The position numbers and the translations under genes are program-made. The notes under the pieces are model-generated. The model searched no databases. It worked only from the letters and a program-made list of their open reading frames with translations, and had not been told where the DNA came from. Shown here piece by piece: positions 50,340 to 59,865 of a stretch of DNA of 64,000 nucleotides; position 1 is the stretch's first letter, and every line of letters begins with the position of its first letter. The stretch is from an uncultured Paracoccaceae bacterium (GTDB taxonomy: Bacteria; Pseudomonadota; Alphaproteobacteria; Rhodobacterales; Rhodobacteraceae). The stretch is taken from NCBI GenBank assembly GCA_947493335.1, contig CANLQO010000002.1, positions 62,001 to 126,000 of the forward strand, in the 5' to 3' direction.

Positions 50340-50972
50340 TTAGGCCCGGCCAGCTGTCGACGACAACAGGACAGGATCAATCCCAAGCACCTTGAGCGCA
50401 GCGGTCCATTTATGCTCATTCGCGCGACCGAAGATGATGTCAGAACGCGCATCACAAGAGAGCCAGCCGTTTTGAGCGATCTCATCCTCGAGTTGCCCCG
50501 GCCCCCAACCGGCATAGCCCAGTGCAAGCATGGAGGTGTCAGGCCCCTTGCCGCGCGCCAAGTCCTCTAGCACGTCCAGTGTCGCGGTCATTCCGATGCC
50601 GTCATCCACGTCCAGCGTGCCAGTCTCGGACCGGTAGTCCAGCGTATGAAGCACAAAACCCCGGGCCATCTCGACCGGGCCACCAAAATGCACACGGATG
50701 TCGCGGGCCCCGGGTGCACGGTCGATATCAAGTTGTTCAAGCAGGGCCGCGAACCGAATCTCTGTTTGCGGTTTATTGACGATCAGTCCCATGGCGCCGT
50801 CTTCGGAATGGGCGCACATGTAGACCACACTATGGGCAAAACGCGGATCGCCCATGTCAGGCATGGCGATCAAAAGCTTGCCGCAAAGATTGCTGTCGGT
50901 GGGTTTCATCCCCCAATGATGGGGCGGCGGGACCAAGGGCGCAAGGGCGTCAGATGACAGAAATTCGCCCAT
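50340..50972 (-). CDS. UPF0301/YqgE (AlgH)-family protein
   Basis: A 210-residue cytoplasmic protein of the YqgE/AlgH family, widely conserved and of unclear function. Motifs: LCGKLLIAMPDMGDPRFAHSVVYMCAHSEDGAMGLIVNKP, VHFGGPVEMARGFVLHT, and LGYAGWGPGQLEDEIAQNGWL. ATG 50972 is used; ATG 50909, just before the conserved block, is equally possible, and the long frame upstream is antisense to the DsbD-N gene. It is divergent from that gene with about 40 bp between starts. Confidence 0.9.
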   Translation of the reverse strand: MGEFLSSDALAPLVPPPHHWGMKPTDSNLCGKLLIAMPDMGDPRFAHSVVYMCAHSEDGAMGLIVNKPQTEIRFAALLEQLDIDRAPGARDIRVHFGGPVEMARGFVLHTLDYRSETGTLDVDDGIGMTATLDVLEDLARGKGPDTSMLALGYAGWGPGQLEDEIAQNGWLSCDARSDIIFGRANEHKWTAALKVLGIDPVLLSSTAGRA

Positions 50973-51014
50973 TCGTGATTTCCCATTGCAAAGCTTTTGT
51001 CTGATGAGGGGTGT

Positions 51015-51803
51015 ATGAAACGCCTGATGACCGCCCTTTGCCTGCTGGCTGCACCTGCCAGCGCTCAGACGCTTGATGATATCGTGCGCCTTGATGTCCT
51101 GCCCGGTTGGCGCACGGCAGACGGCACGCATGTGGCCGGTTTGCAGATCACCCTCGCGCCGGGATGGAAAACCTACTGGCGCGCACCCGGCGATGCAGGC
51201 ATTCCGCCACAGATCGACTTTGCCGCGTCGAATAATGTTGGCAGCGCCCGGTTCATCTGGCCGGTGCCAGAAGTGTTTGACCAATCGGGTATGCGTTCCA
51301 TTGGCTATACCGATGGCGTCGTGGTGCCGGTTGAGCTGACGCCGAATGCGCAGGGTGAGATGACGCTGACCGGGATGCTGGATATCGGGGTCTGCGAAGA
51401 AATTTGCATCCCAGTGCGCCTGCCCTTCGATCTGACCTTGCCCGCGCAAGGACAACGGGATCCGGTGATTGTGGCCTCTTTGGTCAACCGACCGCTTACC
51501 GCAGCAGAGGCATCTGTAACTGCCGCAACCTGCGCGGTCTCTCCCAATGCGGATGGTTTGACGCTGACCGCAACCCTGTCGATGCCACAGGCGGGCCGCA
51601 TTGAAGAGGTGGTGATTGAGGCGGGCGATCCGCTGGTTTGGGTGTCAGAGCCGGATGTTGCCCGCTCAGGCGGGCAACTGACCGCAACTGTGGATATGGT
51701 ACACGTGTCCGGTGGCGGTTTTGCCCTTGATCGATCCGCGGTGAGAGTAACCGTCCTGGGCAGCGATCACGCGGTTGACATTCAGGGCTGTAGCGCAGGC
51801 TAA
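51015..51803 (+). CDS. DsbD N-terminal-domain periplasmic protein
   Basis: A 262-residue exported protein with a signal peptide (KRLMTALCLLAAPASAQ). It matches the stand-alone DsbD N-terminal (DsbDalpha/DUF255-neighbour) family: VLPGWRTADGTHVAGLQITLAPGWKTYWRAPGDAG, and a redox-like Cys pair in LDIGVCEEICIPVRLPF (about 128-144). It lacks the membrane and thioredoxin parts of full DsbD. A role in envelope thiol exchange is inferred; the TlpA-like gene 4 kb away may be related. GAGGGG precedes ATG 51015. The TAA overlaps the convergent RND permease stop. Confidence 0.85.
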   Translation: MKRLMTALCLLAAPASAQTLDDIVRLDVLPGWRTADGTHVAGLQITLAPGWKTYWRAPGDAGIPPQIDFAASNNVGSARFIWPVPEVFDQSGMRSIGYTDGVVVPVELTPNAQGEMTLTGMLDIGVCEEICIPVRLPFDLTLPAQGQRDPVIVASLVNRPLTAAEASVTAATCAVSPNADGLTLTATLSMPQAGRIEEVVIEAGDPLVWVSEPDVARSGGQLTATVDMVHVSGGGFALDRSAVRVTVLGSDHAVDIQGCSAG

Positions 51804-54800
51804 GCTGCGCGACGCAGGCCAAAGACGATTGCCGCCAGCACATAGACGGCCATCAGAATCGCCGCCAGCCCCGCCACAAAAATCCCAAAGGCAGTCGCAA
51901 GGCCACCGTTCAAAATCGGCAATGCCTCTGCCGCCACAGCCCATGGCTGTCCTGTCCACAAAACCGGCGCGACGGTGCCCGCAAAAAGCGCTGCCGCCGC
52001 GAGCGCACCTGCCAAGGCTGGCAGGAACATCGCCGGCCTGCGCCCCCGCAAGGCCCGACGCGCAGAGCGAACTTGCTTAGAAACATCGGCCTGCATCGCC
52101 ATCAACGAGGGCACGATCAGCAACACAAGGAACATGCCGAACCCAAGACCAAAGACCAGTGTGACCACAGTGGGTTTGAGGAACTCCGCCTGATTGGACC
52201 CTTCGTAAAGCAAGGGCGAAAGGCCTAGCACCGTCGTCAATGTGGTCAACAGAACCGGGCGCAACCGGTCGGACGCGCCATCAATAATTGCTGGCACAAG
52301 CCCACGCTCTTTTGCGTATTCGTCAATCGTTGTGACCAAGACGATACTGTCATTAATCACGATCCCGGTCATGCCGATCAGTCCCACGACGGTAAACATA
52401 CTCATCGGGATGCCCCAGAGGTTGTGGCCGTAAATTGTGCCGACAAGGCCAAAGGGTATAATCGCCATCATGACCAAGGGCCGGGTCCACGACCCGAAAA
52501 TCCAAGCAAGGCTGAGGAAGATGCCACACAGCACAAGGATCAGCCCGTTGCGCGCATCTGTGAGGAACCGACTTTCCTGCTCGCTTAGGCCCGACAGTTG
52601 CGTATCGACGCCAAAGCGTTCCTGAATGTCCGGCAGGATCGTTTCATTGATGATCTTCTGGATATCACTGGCGCGCTCGGCGTCTTCATCATCCAGATCG
52701 CCGGTCACAGAAATCAGCGGGATCCCGTTTTCGCGTTGTACGACCGAAAACCCGGTGCGGCTGGTCACCGTCACAACGTCGCCCAATGGCACATAGTCGC
52801 CACTGTTGGTGCGGATGAGCGTGCGTTCAAGAAAATCCGCCGACAACTCTCCGGGTGGCAGTTCAACCCGGATCGCAGCAGAGCGTGGCCCCACCGGATA
52901 GGTCGCGGCCTCGATCCCGCCCAGACGGTTGCGCAGCACCCGACCCAGCCCGTCGATGTTCAGCCCCAGTGCCTGTCCCTGCGGCGTCAAATCGAGCAGT
53001 AATTCCTGCTTGTCATAGGCCAGGCTGTCTTCCAGACCGCTGATCTCTGCGAATTGCGCAAGCTCTGACTTCAAGGCCTCGGCTGCGGTCTTGAGTTGCT
53101 CTGGTTCGGCCCCGAACATCTGGATATCAAGGCTGTCACCGCCCGGACCCCGCCCCCAGGATCGAAAACTGACCGTTTCCGCCATCGGGTGCTGGCGCAC
53201 ACTTTCCTGCAACTCTCCGACAAATTGGAAGCTGCTATAGGGGCGGCTGTCGGCATCAATCAGCGTGATCGAGATCGCCCCCAATTGGTCGGCGTCTTTT
53301 TGATCTGACCCGGCGATGGCCCGGCCCGAATTGCCACCGATTTGCGCGATCATGAATTCCACTGGATTGGCGCCGTACCTCTCGGCGTATTGCGCGCCCA
53401 GATCATTGGCCGCGCGCTGCATTTCCTGCATCATTTCAACTGTGTCATCGCGCGTGGCACCGGGCAGCATGGCAAAGTTTCCGGTCACCTGTCCCTGCTC
53501 TGGCGCGTTGAAGAACCGCCATTGCACGTCGCCTTGAATGAACAGGGCAATCTGGCTTGCCAGCACCAGAATTGCACCGGCGACCACCGGGTACCGTGCC
53601 CAGATCACACCTGCCATGAAGGGGCGAAACAGCTTTTCGCGCACCCAATTAAAGCCGCGGTTCACGATATGAGACGGCCAGTCGTACCAAGGCCGCTGGG
53701 CCCCGCTTTTGATCGAATGGGCCAAATGATGCGGCAGAATCAGGAAACATTCGACCAATGAGGCGGCCAGTACAACGATCACAGTAAAAGGAATGTCAGC
53801 GATCAGGTCACCGAAGCGCCCGCCGATGATGACAAGGCCAAAAAAGGCGATGATGGTCGTGAGTGTCGCGGAAAAGACCGGGCTGAACATGCGCACGGCG
53901 GCACGTTCTGCCGCCTCTACCGGGGTCTCTCTCAATTGGCGGACCCGAAAATCGGCGTGTTCGCCCACGACGATCGCGTCATCCACCACAATGCCCAAGG
54001 TGATAATCAGTGCAAAAAGCGAGATCATGTTGATCGTGATCCCAAAGGCATACATCAGCGCGACCGCCGCCAGCATCGCCGCTGGAATGCCTGCTGCGAC
54101 CCAGAAGGCGGTGCGGGCGTTCAGGAACAAAAACAAGAGCGCAAGCACAAGCCCCAGTCCCATCAGCCCGTTGTCCATCAGAATGTTCAAACGGCCGGTG
54201 ATCTGCTCGGCAAGGGTGTTGGTCAATTCAATCTGGACGCCCTGTGGCAAGGTCGCCGACATCTCTGCCGCGACCTCTTCCACCGTTTGTTGTAGCCCAA
54301 TGGCGTCACCGGTGGCGGACCGGTTTACCCGCACCTGTATGGCCGGATCATCACCCACAAAGTAAGCCTGATTGCGATCAGTGCCTTCAACCACCACCGC
54401 GCCGACATCGCCCACTGTCAGGTTCGATCCGTCGGCGTTTGATCGCAGCACGATGGCAGAGATATCCTCGGCTGTGCGTTTCGCAACGCCAGTCCGCACC
54501 CGACTGGCGCCGGCGTCACCTGCGGGATCGCCGACCGCTTCTTCTGCGATCCGGTCCGCGATTTCTGCCATCGAAATATCGTGCTGGATCAAGTTGATCG
54601 AGGGCACTTCGATCACCGTCGAAGGTGCCGCGACCCCGCGCACATTGGCCTGTGTCACACCTGCCGCAAACAGGCGCACCACGAATTCATCCGCAAAGCG
54701 GGCCAATTGATCCACGCTGACGGGCCCGGAAATTACAACATCCGTAACCCGGTCCGACCAACCGCCACGGCGGATTTCGGGATCTTCGGCGTCGCTGGGC

Positions 54801-55186
54801 AGGTTTGTGGCACTATCGAGTGCGAATTGTACGTCCTCGGTCGCCGTCTCGATATCGGTGCCGGGCTCAAACTCCAGCGTGAGCGAGGCGCGCCCCTCGG
54901 TGGCCCGCGCAAAGGACGCGGTGACCCCTTCCACCGCCAGTAGCGCAGGTTCAAGGATCTGCACGATACCTTCATCTACCGCCTCTGCCCCGGCGCCGTC
55001 CCAGCGCACTGTGATGTCAACGTCGTCCACCACCACGTCGGGAAAGAACTGCGCCCGCATGTTCGGGAACGCCACCAAACCGGCGGCCAGCATCAACAGC
55101 AGCAGAAGGTTCGCTACAGTCCGGTGCCGCGTGAAATAGGACAACAGTCCGCCGATATTGGTGTCTGTGCCCTCGCGGTAAGCCAT
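51800..55186 (-). CDS. RND efflux permease (AcrB/HAE-like)
   Basis: A 1128-residue inner-membrane proton-driven pump subunit with twelve helices and two large periplasmic domains, one in each half. Landmarks: an N-terminal helix followed by FFPDVVVDDVDITVRWDGAG, the TM4 region LGIVVDDAIVVGEHAD with the proton-relay Asp pair, and NGLILVLCGIFLSLAWIFGS and VGLIGMTGIVINDSIVLV in the second half. It is longer than AcrB (about 1050), mainly through a C-terminal extension with extra hydrophobic segments. ATG 55186 overlaps the adaptor stop (TGATG). Substrate unknown. Confidence 0.92.
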   Translation of the reverse strand: MAYREGTDTNIGGLLSYFTRHRTVANLLLLLMLAAGLVAFPNMRAQFFPDVVVDDVDITVRWDGAGAEAVDEGIVQILEPALLAVEGVTASFARATEGRASLTLEFEPGTDIETATEDVQFALDSATNLPSDAEDPEIRRGGWSDRVTDVVISGPVSVDQLARFADEFVVRLFAAGVTQANVRGVAAPSTVIEVPSINLIQHDISMAEIADRIAEEAVGDPAGDAGASRVRTGVAKRTAEDISAIVLRSNADGSNLTVGDVGAVVVEGTDRNQAYFVGDDPAIQVRVNRSATGDAIGLQQTVEEVAAEMSATLPQGVQIELTNTLAEQITGRLNILMDNGLMGLGLVLALLFLFLNARTAFWVAAGIPAAMLAAVALMYAFGITINMISLFALIITLGIVVDDAIVVGEHADFRVRQLRETPVEAAERAAVRMFSPVFSATLTTIIAFFGLVIIGGRFGDLIADIPFTVIVVLAASLVECFLILPHHLAHSIKSGAQRPWYDWPSHIVNRGFNWVREKLFRPFMAGVIWARYPVVAGAILVLASQIALFIQGDVQWRFFNAPEQGQVTGNFAMLPGATRDDTVEMMQEMQRAANDLGAQYAERYGANPVEFMIAQIGGNSGRAIAGSDQKDADQLGAISITLIDADSRPYSSFQFVGELQESVRQHPMAETVSFRSWGRGPGGDSLDIQMFGAEPEQLKTAAEALKSELAQFAEISGLEDSLAYDKQELLLDLTPQGQALGLNIDGLGRVLRNRLGGIEAATYPVGPRSAAIRVELPPGELSADFLERTLIRTNSGDYVPLGDVVTVTSRTGFSVVQRENGIPLISVTGDLDDEDAERASDIQKIINETILPDIQERFGVDTQLSGLSEQESRFLTDARNGLILVLCGIFLSLAWIFGSWTRPLVMMAIIPFGLVGTIYGHNLWGIPMSMFTVVGLIGMTGIVINDSIVLVTTIDEYAKERGLVPAIIDGASDRLRPVLLTTLTTVLGLSPLLYEGSNQAEFLKPTVVTLVFGLGFGMFLVLLIVPSLMAMQADVSKQVRSARRALRGRRPAMFLPALAGALAAAALFAGTVAPVLWTGQPWAVAAEALPILNGGLATAFGIFVAGLAAILMAVYVLAAIVFGLRRAA

Positions 55187-56649
55187 CAGCTACCCATCCG
55201 GCTTTCAAGCCGCGCCACTACGTCAGAGGGCACTTCGTCTTGCTCCAGCTGCGCCATGATCCGCGTTTTCACCGCGTCTGGCATCCGGCTGCCGTCGACA
55301 AAGGCCACCAGCTTTGCGCGGCGTTCGTCATCAAGCGCGATCAACTCCGGTTCCGCCGGTGGCGTGACCGCAGCGGCGGGATCAATCGGCCGCACCCCAA
55401 TGCCCGCACCCAAAAGCGGAGAGCGCTCGGCCACAATCTGTTGGCCCGCCAGTCGGCCCACACGGATGATCACATCATCCCCTTGGCGTCGCAGCAGATC
55501 GACCTCTTGACTTTGCAGCCGGTTGTCCTCTCCTACCACCAGTACGGTTTCGTCCGCCGCAACTGCCGTTGCGGGCACCAAAGCAACGTTATCCAAGGCC
55601 GGTTCGGCGACGCTCACGGTAACAAAGTCACCGGGGCGGAAACCCGGGGCGGCATCCAATTGCGCAAAGATCAATCGACCTGTCTGCCCCTCGGCCACTG
55701 TTGCGCCCTCGCGGCTGATCTGACCCTCGGCCGTCAGATCGACGCCCAGAACATCGAGGCTGACCCGCACCGGGAGGTCGGGCAACCGCCCATCCCGCAA
55801 GAGCCGTGCGTATTGCGATGTTGACACACGGAACGCCACCTCAAGCCGGTCCGGATCGACCAAAGTGGCGATCCGTTCGTTGGCCGTGACCCGTCCGCCG
55901 GGCGAGACGGCCACATCTGACAGAGTTCCGTCAAAGACCGCAAATAGCTGCGTATCTGCCAGGGTCCGCTCCGCCTCGGCCAGATCAATACGCGCTCGCG
56001 CCAGTCGGGTTGTCGATTGGTCCACGCGCGCCTCTGCATTGGCCAGCGATTGCCGCCGCGACAGGATCGCAGCATTTGCCGATGACGCAGCAAGTTCCGC
56101 TGTCTCGACCGCCGCAGCCGTGCCAACACCACGGGTCTGCAAGTCCTGCGCCCGGGTCAGCGCGGTTTCCCGCAATGCGGCCTGTTGCTCTGCTGCGCGC
56201 AACTCATCCTGTGCCAGCAGCAGACCGCGTTCTGCATCGCGCAATTCTGCCTCTGCATCTTGCAAATCCGCCGCTGTCCTGTCCCGCGCGGCTTCCGCCG
56301 TCGTCGGGTCGATCGCCAACAACAATTCCCCCTGCGTAACCGCACCGCCCTCAACCAGTGTTTCTGCCGTCGCAAGGACCGTGCCGCCCACGGGGCTGCG
56401 CAGATCAAGCGTGCGGGTGCTACGCAATTCACCAAAAACCGTCAGTTCCGGGGTCAGACGTTCAGGCGTCAAGGTCACGACATTGACCGCAAATACTCTC
56501 TCACGCTGCGGAAAGCTGCGGGGCTCGGCGCTCATCCGGGTTTCTACCGCGCCGCGTATCGTATTGCCGGCCAGCGCCATGAGGCCAAGCGTGACCGACA
56601 ACAGGAAGACACCGACCAAGGATCGTCTCAGGAACCGCATGCAATGCAT
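55186..56649 (-). CDS. RND efflux periplasmic adaptor (membrane fusion protein)
   Basis: A 487-residue inner-membrane-anchored adaptor linking the permease to an outer-membrane channel. It has an N-terminal hydrophobic anchor (SLVGVFLLSVTLGLMALAG), a lipoyl-like half (GGTVLATAETLVEGGAVTQGELL), a long coiled-coil hairpin (about 120-225, rich in Ala/Glu/Arg), a second lipoyl half with AVFDGTLSDVAVSPGGRV, and a beta-barrel. The C-terminal 80 residues are an extra acidic/helical tail. ATG 56649 or 56640. No outer-membrane TolC gene is adjacent. Confidence 0.9.
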   Translation of the reverse strand: MHCMRFLRRSLVGVFLLSVTLGLMALAGNTIRGAVETRMSAEPRSFPQRERVFAVNVVTLTPERLTPELTVFGELRSTRTLDLRSPVGGTVLATAETLVEGGAVTQGELLLAIDPTTAEAARDRTAADLQDAEAELRDAERGLLLAQDELRAAEQQAALRETALTRAQDLQTRGVGTAAAVETAELAASSANAAILSRRQSLANAEARVDQSTTRLARARIDLAEAERTLADTQLFAVFDGTLSDVAVSPGGRVTANERIATLVDPDRLEVAFRVSTSQYARLLRDGRLPDLPVRVSLDVLGVDLTAEGQISREGATVAEGQTGRLIFAQLDAAPGFRPGDFVTVSVAEPALDNVALVPATAVAADETVLVVGEDNRLQSQEVDLLRRQGDDVIIRVGRLAGQQIVAERSPLLGAGIGVRPIDPAAAVTPPAEPELIALDDERRAKLVAFVDGSRMPDAVKTRIMAQLEQDEVPSDVVARLESRMGS

Positions 56650-56725
56650 CCTTTGTCACAGGCATTAAAGCTTAGGCCATATTGTTACGGCGGCCAGCAC
56701 CCTTTGGTTCAAACGTGAGCGCGCG

Positions 56726-57268
56726 TTACTTCCGTCGCAGATGTTCGTCCAGGCGCGGCATGATCTCAACAAAATTGCAGGGCATGTGCCGAAAATCGAG
56801 TTGTCTGCCCAGAATTTCATCCCAAGCATCCTTACATGCCCCAGGAGAACCGGGCAGCGCAAAAAGGTAGGTGCCATTTCTCACCCCACCTGTCGCACGG
56901 CTTTGCACAGCACTGGTGCCAATCTTAGCCATGCTGACATGGGTGAAAACGGTGCCAAATGCATCAATCTCCTTTTCGTAGACGTCGCGGTGTGCTTCGA
57001 CGGTGACATCACGTCCTGTCAGTCCGGTTCCGCCGGTGCTGATGATGACGTCGATTTCGGGATCGCTGCACCACATGCGCAATTGATCGGCGATCTGGTC
57101 ACGTTCGTCCGCAAGGATTGTCCGCGCCGCAAGGCTGTGGCCCGCGTCTTCAAGCCGACCAACAAGGACATCGCCAGAGCGATCATCTTTTGGCGTGCGG
57201 GTATCGCTGACAGTCAGGATCGCAATGCGGACCGGAATAAAGGGGAGCGTTTCATCAATGCGGCTCAT
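56726..57268 (-). CDS. moaB: Molybdenum cofactor biosynthesis protein B
   Basis: A 180-residue MogA/MoaB-type protein that adenylylates molybdopterin before molybdate insertion. Motifs: IAILTVSDTRTPKDDRSGDVLVGRLEDAGH, VIISTGGTGLTGRDVTVEA and YLFALPGSPGACKDAWDEIL; the last two are MPT-binding loops. It supplies the adenylylated substrate for the MoeA domain encoded at 3.3-5.3 kb. It starts 3 nt after the uracil-DNA glycosylase stop, so the two are probably cotranscribed. Confidence 0.94.
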   Translation of the reverse strand: MSRIDETLPFIPVRIAILTVSDTRTPKDDRSGDVLVGRLEDAGHSLAARTILADERDQIADQLRMWCSDPEIDVIISTGGTGLTGRDVTVEAHRDVYEKEIDAFGTVFTHVSMAKIGTSAVQSRATGGVRNGTYLFALPGSPGACKDAWDEILGRQLDFRHMPCNFVEIMPRLDEHLRRK

Positions 57269-57271
57269 ATC

Positions 57272-58054
57272 CTATCCCCTCAATTTCGATTTCAGATGCA
57301 GCAGATCCGCCCAGGCCTCCCGCTTGGCGGCACCTTGACGGAGCAGATAGGCCGGATGGAACATTGGCAAGGCAGGGCGCCCCACTGCTTCAACCCATTG
57401 GCCCCGGATCCGCGTGATCCCGGCACGCCCAAGCAATGCCTGACACGGCGTATTGCCCATCAGTACCAAGAAATCCGGGTTTGCCAGTGTGATGTGCCGC
57501 TCCAGAAACGGCAGCATCATCGCATTCTCTTCGGGCGTGGGCGTGGCATTCGACGGCGGCCGCCACGGCAGAACGTTGGTGATGTAGACTGCATTTTCAA
57601 GCGCTTGCGCTGATCGATCCAGTCCGATGGCCGCCAGCATCTTGTCCAAAAGCTGCCCCGCCTGTCCGACAAAGGGCTTGCCAGCAACATCCTCTTGTCG
57701 GCCTGGTGCCTCGCCGATGATCATCACGCGCGCACCGGGCTGTCCGTCCGCAAAAACAAAGGATTTGGCACCATGTTTCAGCTCACAATGCTCAAAGGCG
57801 GTCATGGCGGCGGCCAAATCTTCCAACGATCCCGCGGCCTCAGCCGCGCGGCGCGCTTCAAACGAGGCATCCACTTCTGCCGGTTTCACCGCCGCTGGTG
57901 CTGCGGCAATGTCCTGCTTTTCAACGGATTTCTCGACCGGAACTTGCAAGGCATAGCGATCCACAGGCAATTCTTCCAACGCCTCATCGGCGCCGAGTTC
58001 GACCTGCCATTCCAACAGTGCCCGATCCGCCCAATATGAGTTCGCCGATTCCAT
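57272..58054 (-). CDS. Uracil-DNA glycosylase, family 4-like
   Basis: A 260-residue DNA-repair enzyme that removes uracil. Motif 1 is [21 protein letters not shown] (about 114-134) and motif 2 is [10 protein letters not shown] near 235; the N-terminal 85 residues are a variable extension. Classical family-4 enzymes bind a 4Fe-4S cluster with four Cys. Here only Cys90 of the first pair remains ([13 protein letters not shown]), and the later positions are Trp (NVLPWRPP) and non-Cys, so a cluster is unlikely. Clade relatives share this. Start ATG 58054. Confidence 0.88.
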   Translation of the reverse strand: MESANSYWADRALLEWQVELGADEALEELPVDRYALQVPVEKSVEKQDIAAAPAAVKPAEVDASFEARRAAEAAGSLEDLAAAMTAFEHCELKHGAKSFVFADGQPGARVMIIGEAPGRQEDVAGKPFVGQAGQLLDKMLAAIGLDRSAQALENAVYITNVLPWRPPSNATPTPEENAMMLPFLERHITLANPDFLVLMGNTPCQALLGRAGITRIRGQWVEAVGRPALPMFHPAYLLRQGAAKREAWADLLHLKSKLRG

Positions 58055-58097
58055 GCCCTAACTTACGCCGCTCACGGCTGGAATGGCAGTCCTTTGG

Positions 58098-58159
58098 CTT
58101 CTTCTGGTTGGAAATACTTCGGTGGGAATCGGCCCTGGCCGATGGGGGGCTGGCCCCCC
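58098..58159. repeat. Roseobacter-type intergenic repeat, copy 3
   Basis: CTTCTTCTGGTTGGAAATAC (58098-58117) is followed by hairpins ATCGGCC-CT-GGCCGAT (58128-58143) and GGGGGGC-TG-GCCCCCC (58144-58159). Read on the minus strand the order matches copy 1 (hairpin, then ATATTT, then AGAAGAAG). It lies in the 204-bp gap between the divergent uracil-DNA glycosylase and pyrB genes. Confidence 0.6.
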
Positions 58160-58258
58160 TTCCCCGCCCGCAGCATGCGGCGGCGCAGCCGCAATCCCCC
58201 ACCATTGCCGCCCTGCGTCTGCGCACCTATAAGAGCGCGACAACACATGAGGCTGCCC

Positions 58259-59218
58259 ATGTCCTTCCGCGCCCGCCATCTGCTTGGCATCGAATACCTT
58301 GCCCCGGATGAGATCACCGAAGTCCTTGATCTTGCGGACCAATACGCCGACCATAACCGCGCAGGCCGCAGCCACAAGGACGTGCTGGCGGGCATGACGC
58401 AGATCAATATGTTTTTCGAAAACTCGACCCGGACGCAGGCCAGTTTTGAACTGGCGGGCAAGAAGCTAGGGGCGGACGTGATGAACATGGCAATGCAGGC
58501 CAGTTCGATCAAGAAGGGCGAGACACTGATCGACACCGCGTTGACGCTGAATGCCATGCACCCTGATCTGCTGGTCGTCCGCCACCCCAATTCGGGTGCC
58601 GTCGATCTGCTGGCGCAAAAGGTGAACGGTGCGGTGTTAAATGCGGGTGATGGACGGCACGAACACCCGACCCAAGCACTTCTGGATGCTTTGACGATTC
58701 GTCGGGCAAAGGGGCGACTGCACCGGCTCAGCGTGGCTATTTGCGGCGACATTGCCCATTCCCGCGTTGCGCGTTCCAACATCATGCTGCTTGGCAAGAT
58801 GGAAAACCGGGTGCGATTGATCGGACCGCCGACCCTGATGCCAAGTGGCATTGCGGATTTTGGCGTTGAGGTTTTCGACAGCATGGAAGAGGGCCTGCGT
58901 GATGTTGACGTGGTCATGATGCTACGGCTTCAAAAAGAACGGATGGATGGTGGCTTCATCCCGTCAGAGCGCGAGTACTTTCATCGGTATGGTCTGGATT
59001 TCGCAAAGCTGTCTCACGCGAAAGACGACGCCATCGTGATGCACCCTGGCCCGATGAATCGCGGCGTCGAGATTGACGGCACCATCGCCGACGACATCAA
59101 TCGCAGCGTGATTCAGACGCAGGTCGAGATGGGTGTTGCCGTGCGCATGGCGGCGATGGATCTGCTCGCCCGGAACCTGAAGGCGGACCGCAAGGCGAAT
59201 GCAGGCGTCATGGTATGA
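58259..59218 (+). CDS. pyrB: Aspartate carbamoyltransferase catalytic subunit
   Basis: A 319-residue enzyme that makes carbamoyl-aspartate in pyrimidine synthesis. Carbamoyl-phosphate motif [20 protein letters not shown] (Ser-Thr-Arg-Thr), [18 protein letters not shown], and [13 protein letters not shown] are all present. No regulatory PyrI gene follows. Start ATG 58259, 6 nt after TGAGGC; ATG 58247 is also in frame. The next gene starts within its stop. In related genomes pyrC normally comes soon after, but it is not seen in this window. Confidence 0.95.
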   Translation: MSFRARHLLGIEYLAPDEITEVLDLADQYADHNRAGRSHKDVLAGMTQINMFFENSTRTQASFELAGKKLGADVMNMAMQASSIKKGETLIDTALTLNAMHPDLLVVRHPNSGAVDLLAQKVNGAVLNAGDGRHEHPTQALLDALTIRRAKGRLHRLSVAICGDIAHSRVARSNIMLLGKMENRVRLIGPPTLMPSGIADFGVEVFDSMEEGLRDVDVVMMLRLQKERMDGGFIPSEREYFHRYGLDFAKLSHAKDDAIVMHPGPMNRGVEIDGTIADDINRSVIQTQVEMGVAVRMAAMDLLARNLKADRKANAGVMV

Positions 59219-59739
59219 GCCTTGAAATCCCGGCACTGGACCACGGCCAAATCCGTGTCTTTGCCATCACAGGTCCGGTCCCGCCTGGACTGATGGAAAA
59301 GAACCCACCTGCCCTCAAAAGTATTCTTGGTGTCGCGGATCTGGATACCGATTTCATTGATGTTTTTGATACGCAATCGTTGGGGGACATGACGTTCGCT
59401 GATTTCTTGCGAAATGGATACGACCTGACACCGGACCCTGCTGATCTTGCAATGATGCAGGGGTTGGAAGGTACAATTCTACTTTTGCTCAGCCGGGCGA
59501 CGGGTGGGAAGGCGACAACACTCACCCTTGGTGCAGGTGTTCAGCATGTGACCACGATTGGAGACAGCGTGCGCTTGACCGCGCCCACGCCACTTGAAAG
59601 CGATGCTGCAAAAGGGGTTATCGAAACCCCGCAACCTCGTGCCAAATCATCGGACGCCCGCATCGGTGGCATGGTCGCGACGATTGCCCTGTTGGTCATG
59701 ATGTCGCTTGTGGGTCTGATGATCTGGGTTGGCGGCTAG
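59215..59739 (+). CDS. Conserved pyrB-linked protein with C-terminal membrane helix
   Basis: A 174-residue protein with a soluble N-terminal domain, a short Pro/Ala linker (about 127-146) and one C-terminal membrane helix ([24 protein letters not shown]). I know similar proteins directly after pyrB in related genomes, but the function is unknown. ATG 59215 lies in the pyrB stop (ATGA), so it is translationally coupled. An assembly or regulatory role with pyrimidine enzymes is only a guess. Confidence 0.72.
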   Translation: MSLEIPALDHGQIRVFAITGPVPPGLMEKNPPALKSILGVADLDTDFIDVFDTQSLGDMTFADFLRNGYDLTPDPADLAMMQGLEGTILLLLSRATGGKATTLTLGAGVQHVTTIGDSVRLTAPTPLESDAAKGVIETPQPRAKSSDARIGGMVATIALLVMMSLVGLMIWVGG

Positions 59740-59787
59740 TACGCACGAATACGTTGCTGAATAGCCTCCCCTCACGCAAACCAAACG

Positions 59788-59797
59788 TTGTAGACAA
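59788..59797. promoter_or_regulatory. GntR/FCD-type operator candidate
   Basis: TTGTAGACAA differs at one base from TTGTATACAA, a common FCD-GntR half-site arrangement (T-x-GT-x2-3-AC-x-A). It lies 69 bp before the GntR start, where autoregulation would be expected. A second weaker palindrome ATTGTGTCAAT is at 60591-60601, 40 bp before the oxidoreductase gene. Confidence 0.4.
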
Positions 59798-59865
59798 TAA
59801 GTATTTTGTGATTGATGCTGCCCGTGGCGACTCAACGGGACCGAAAACATGTGGATGGGCAAAAG

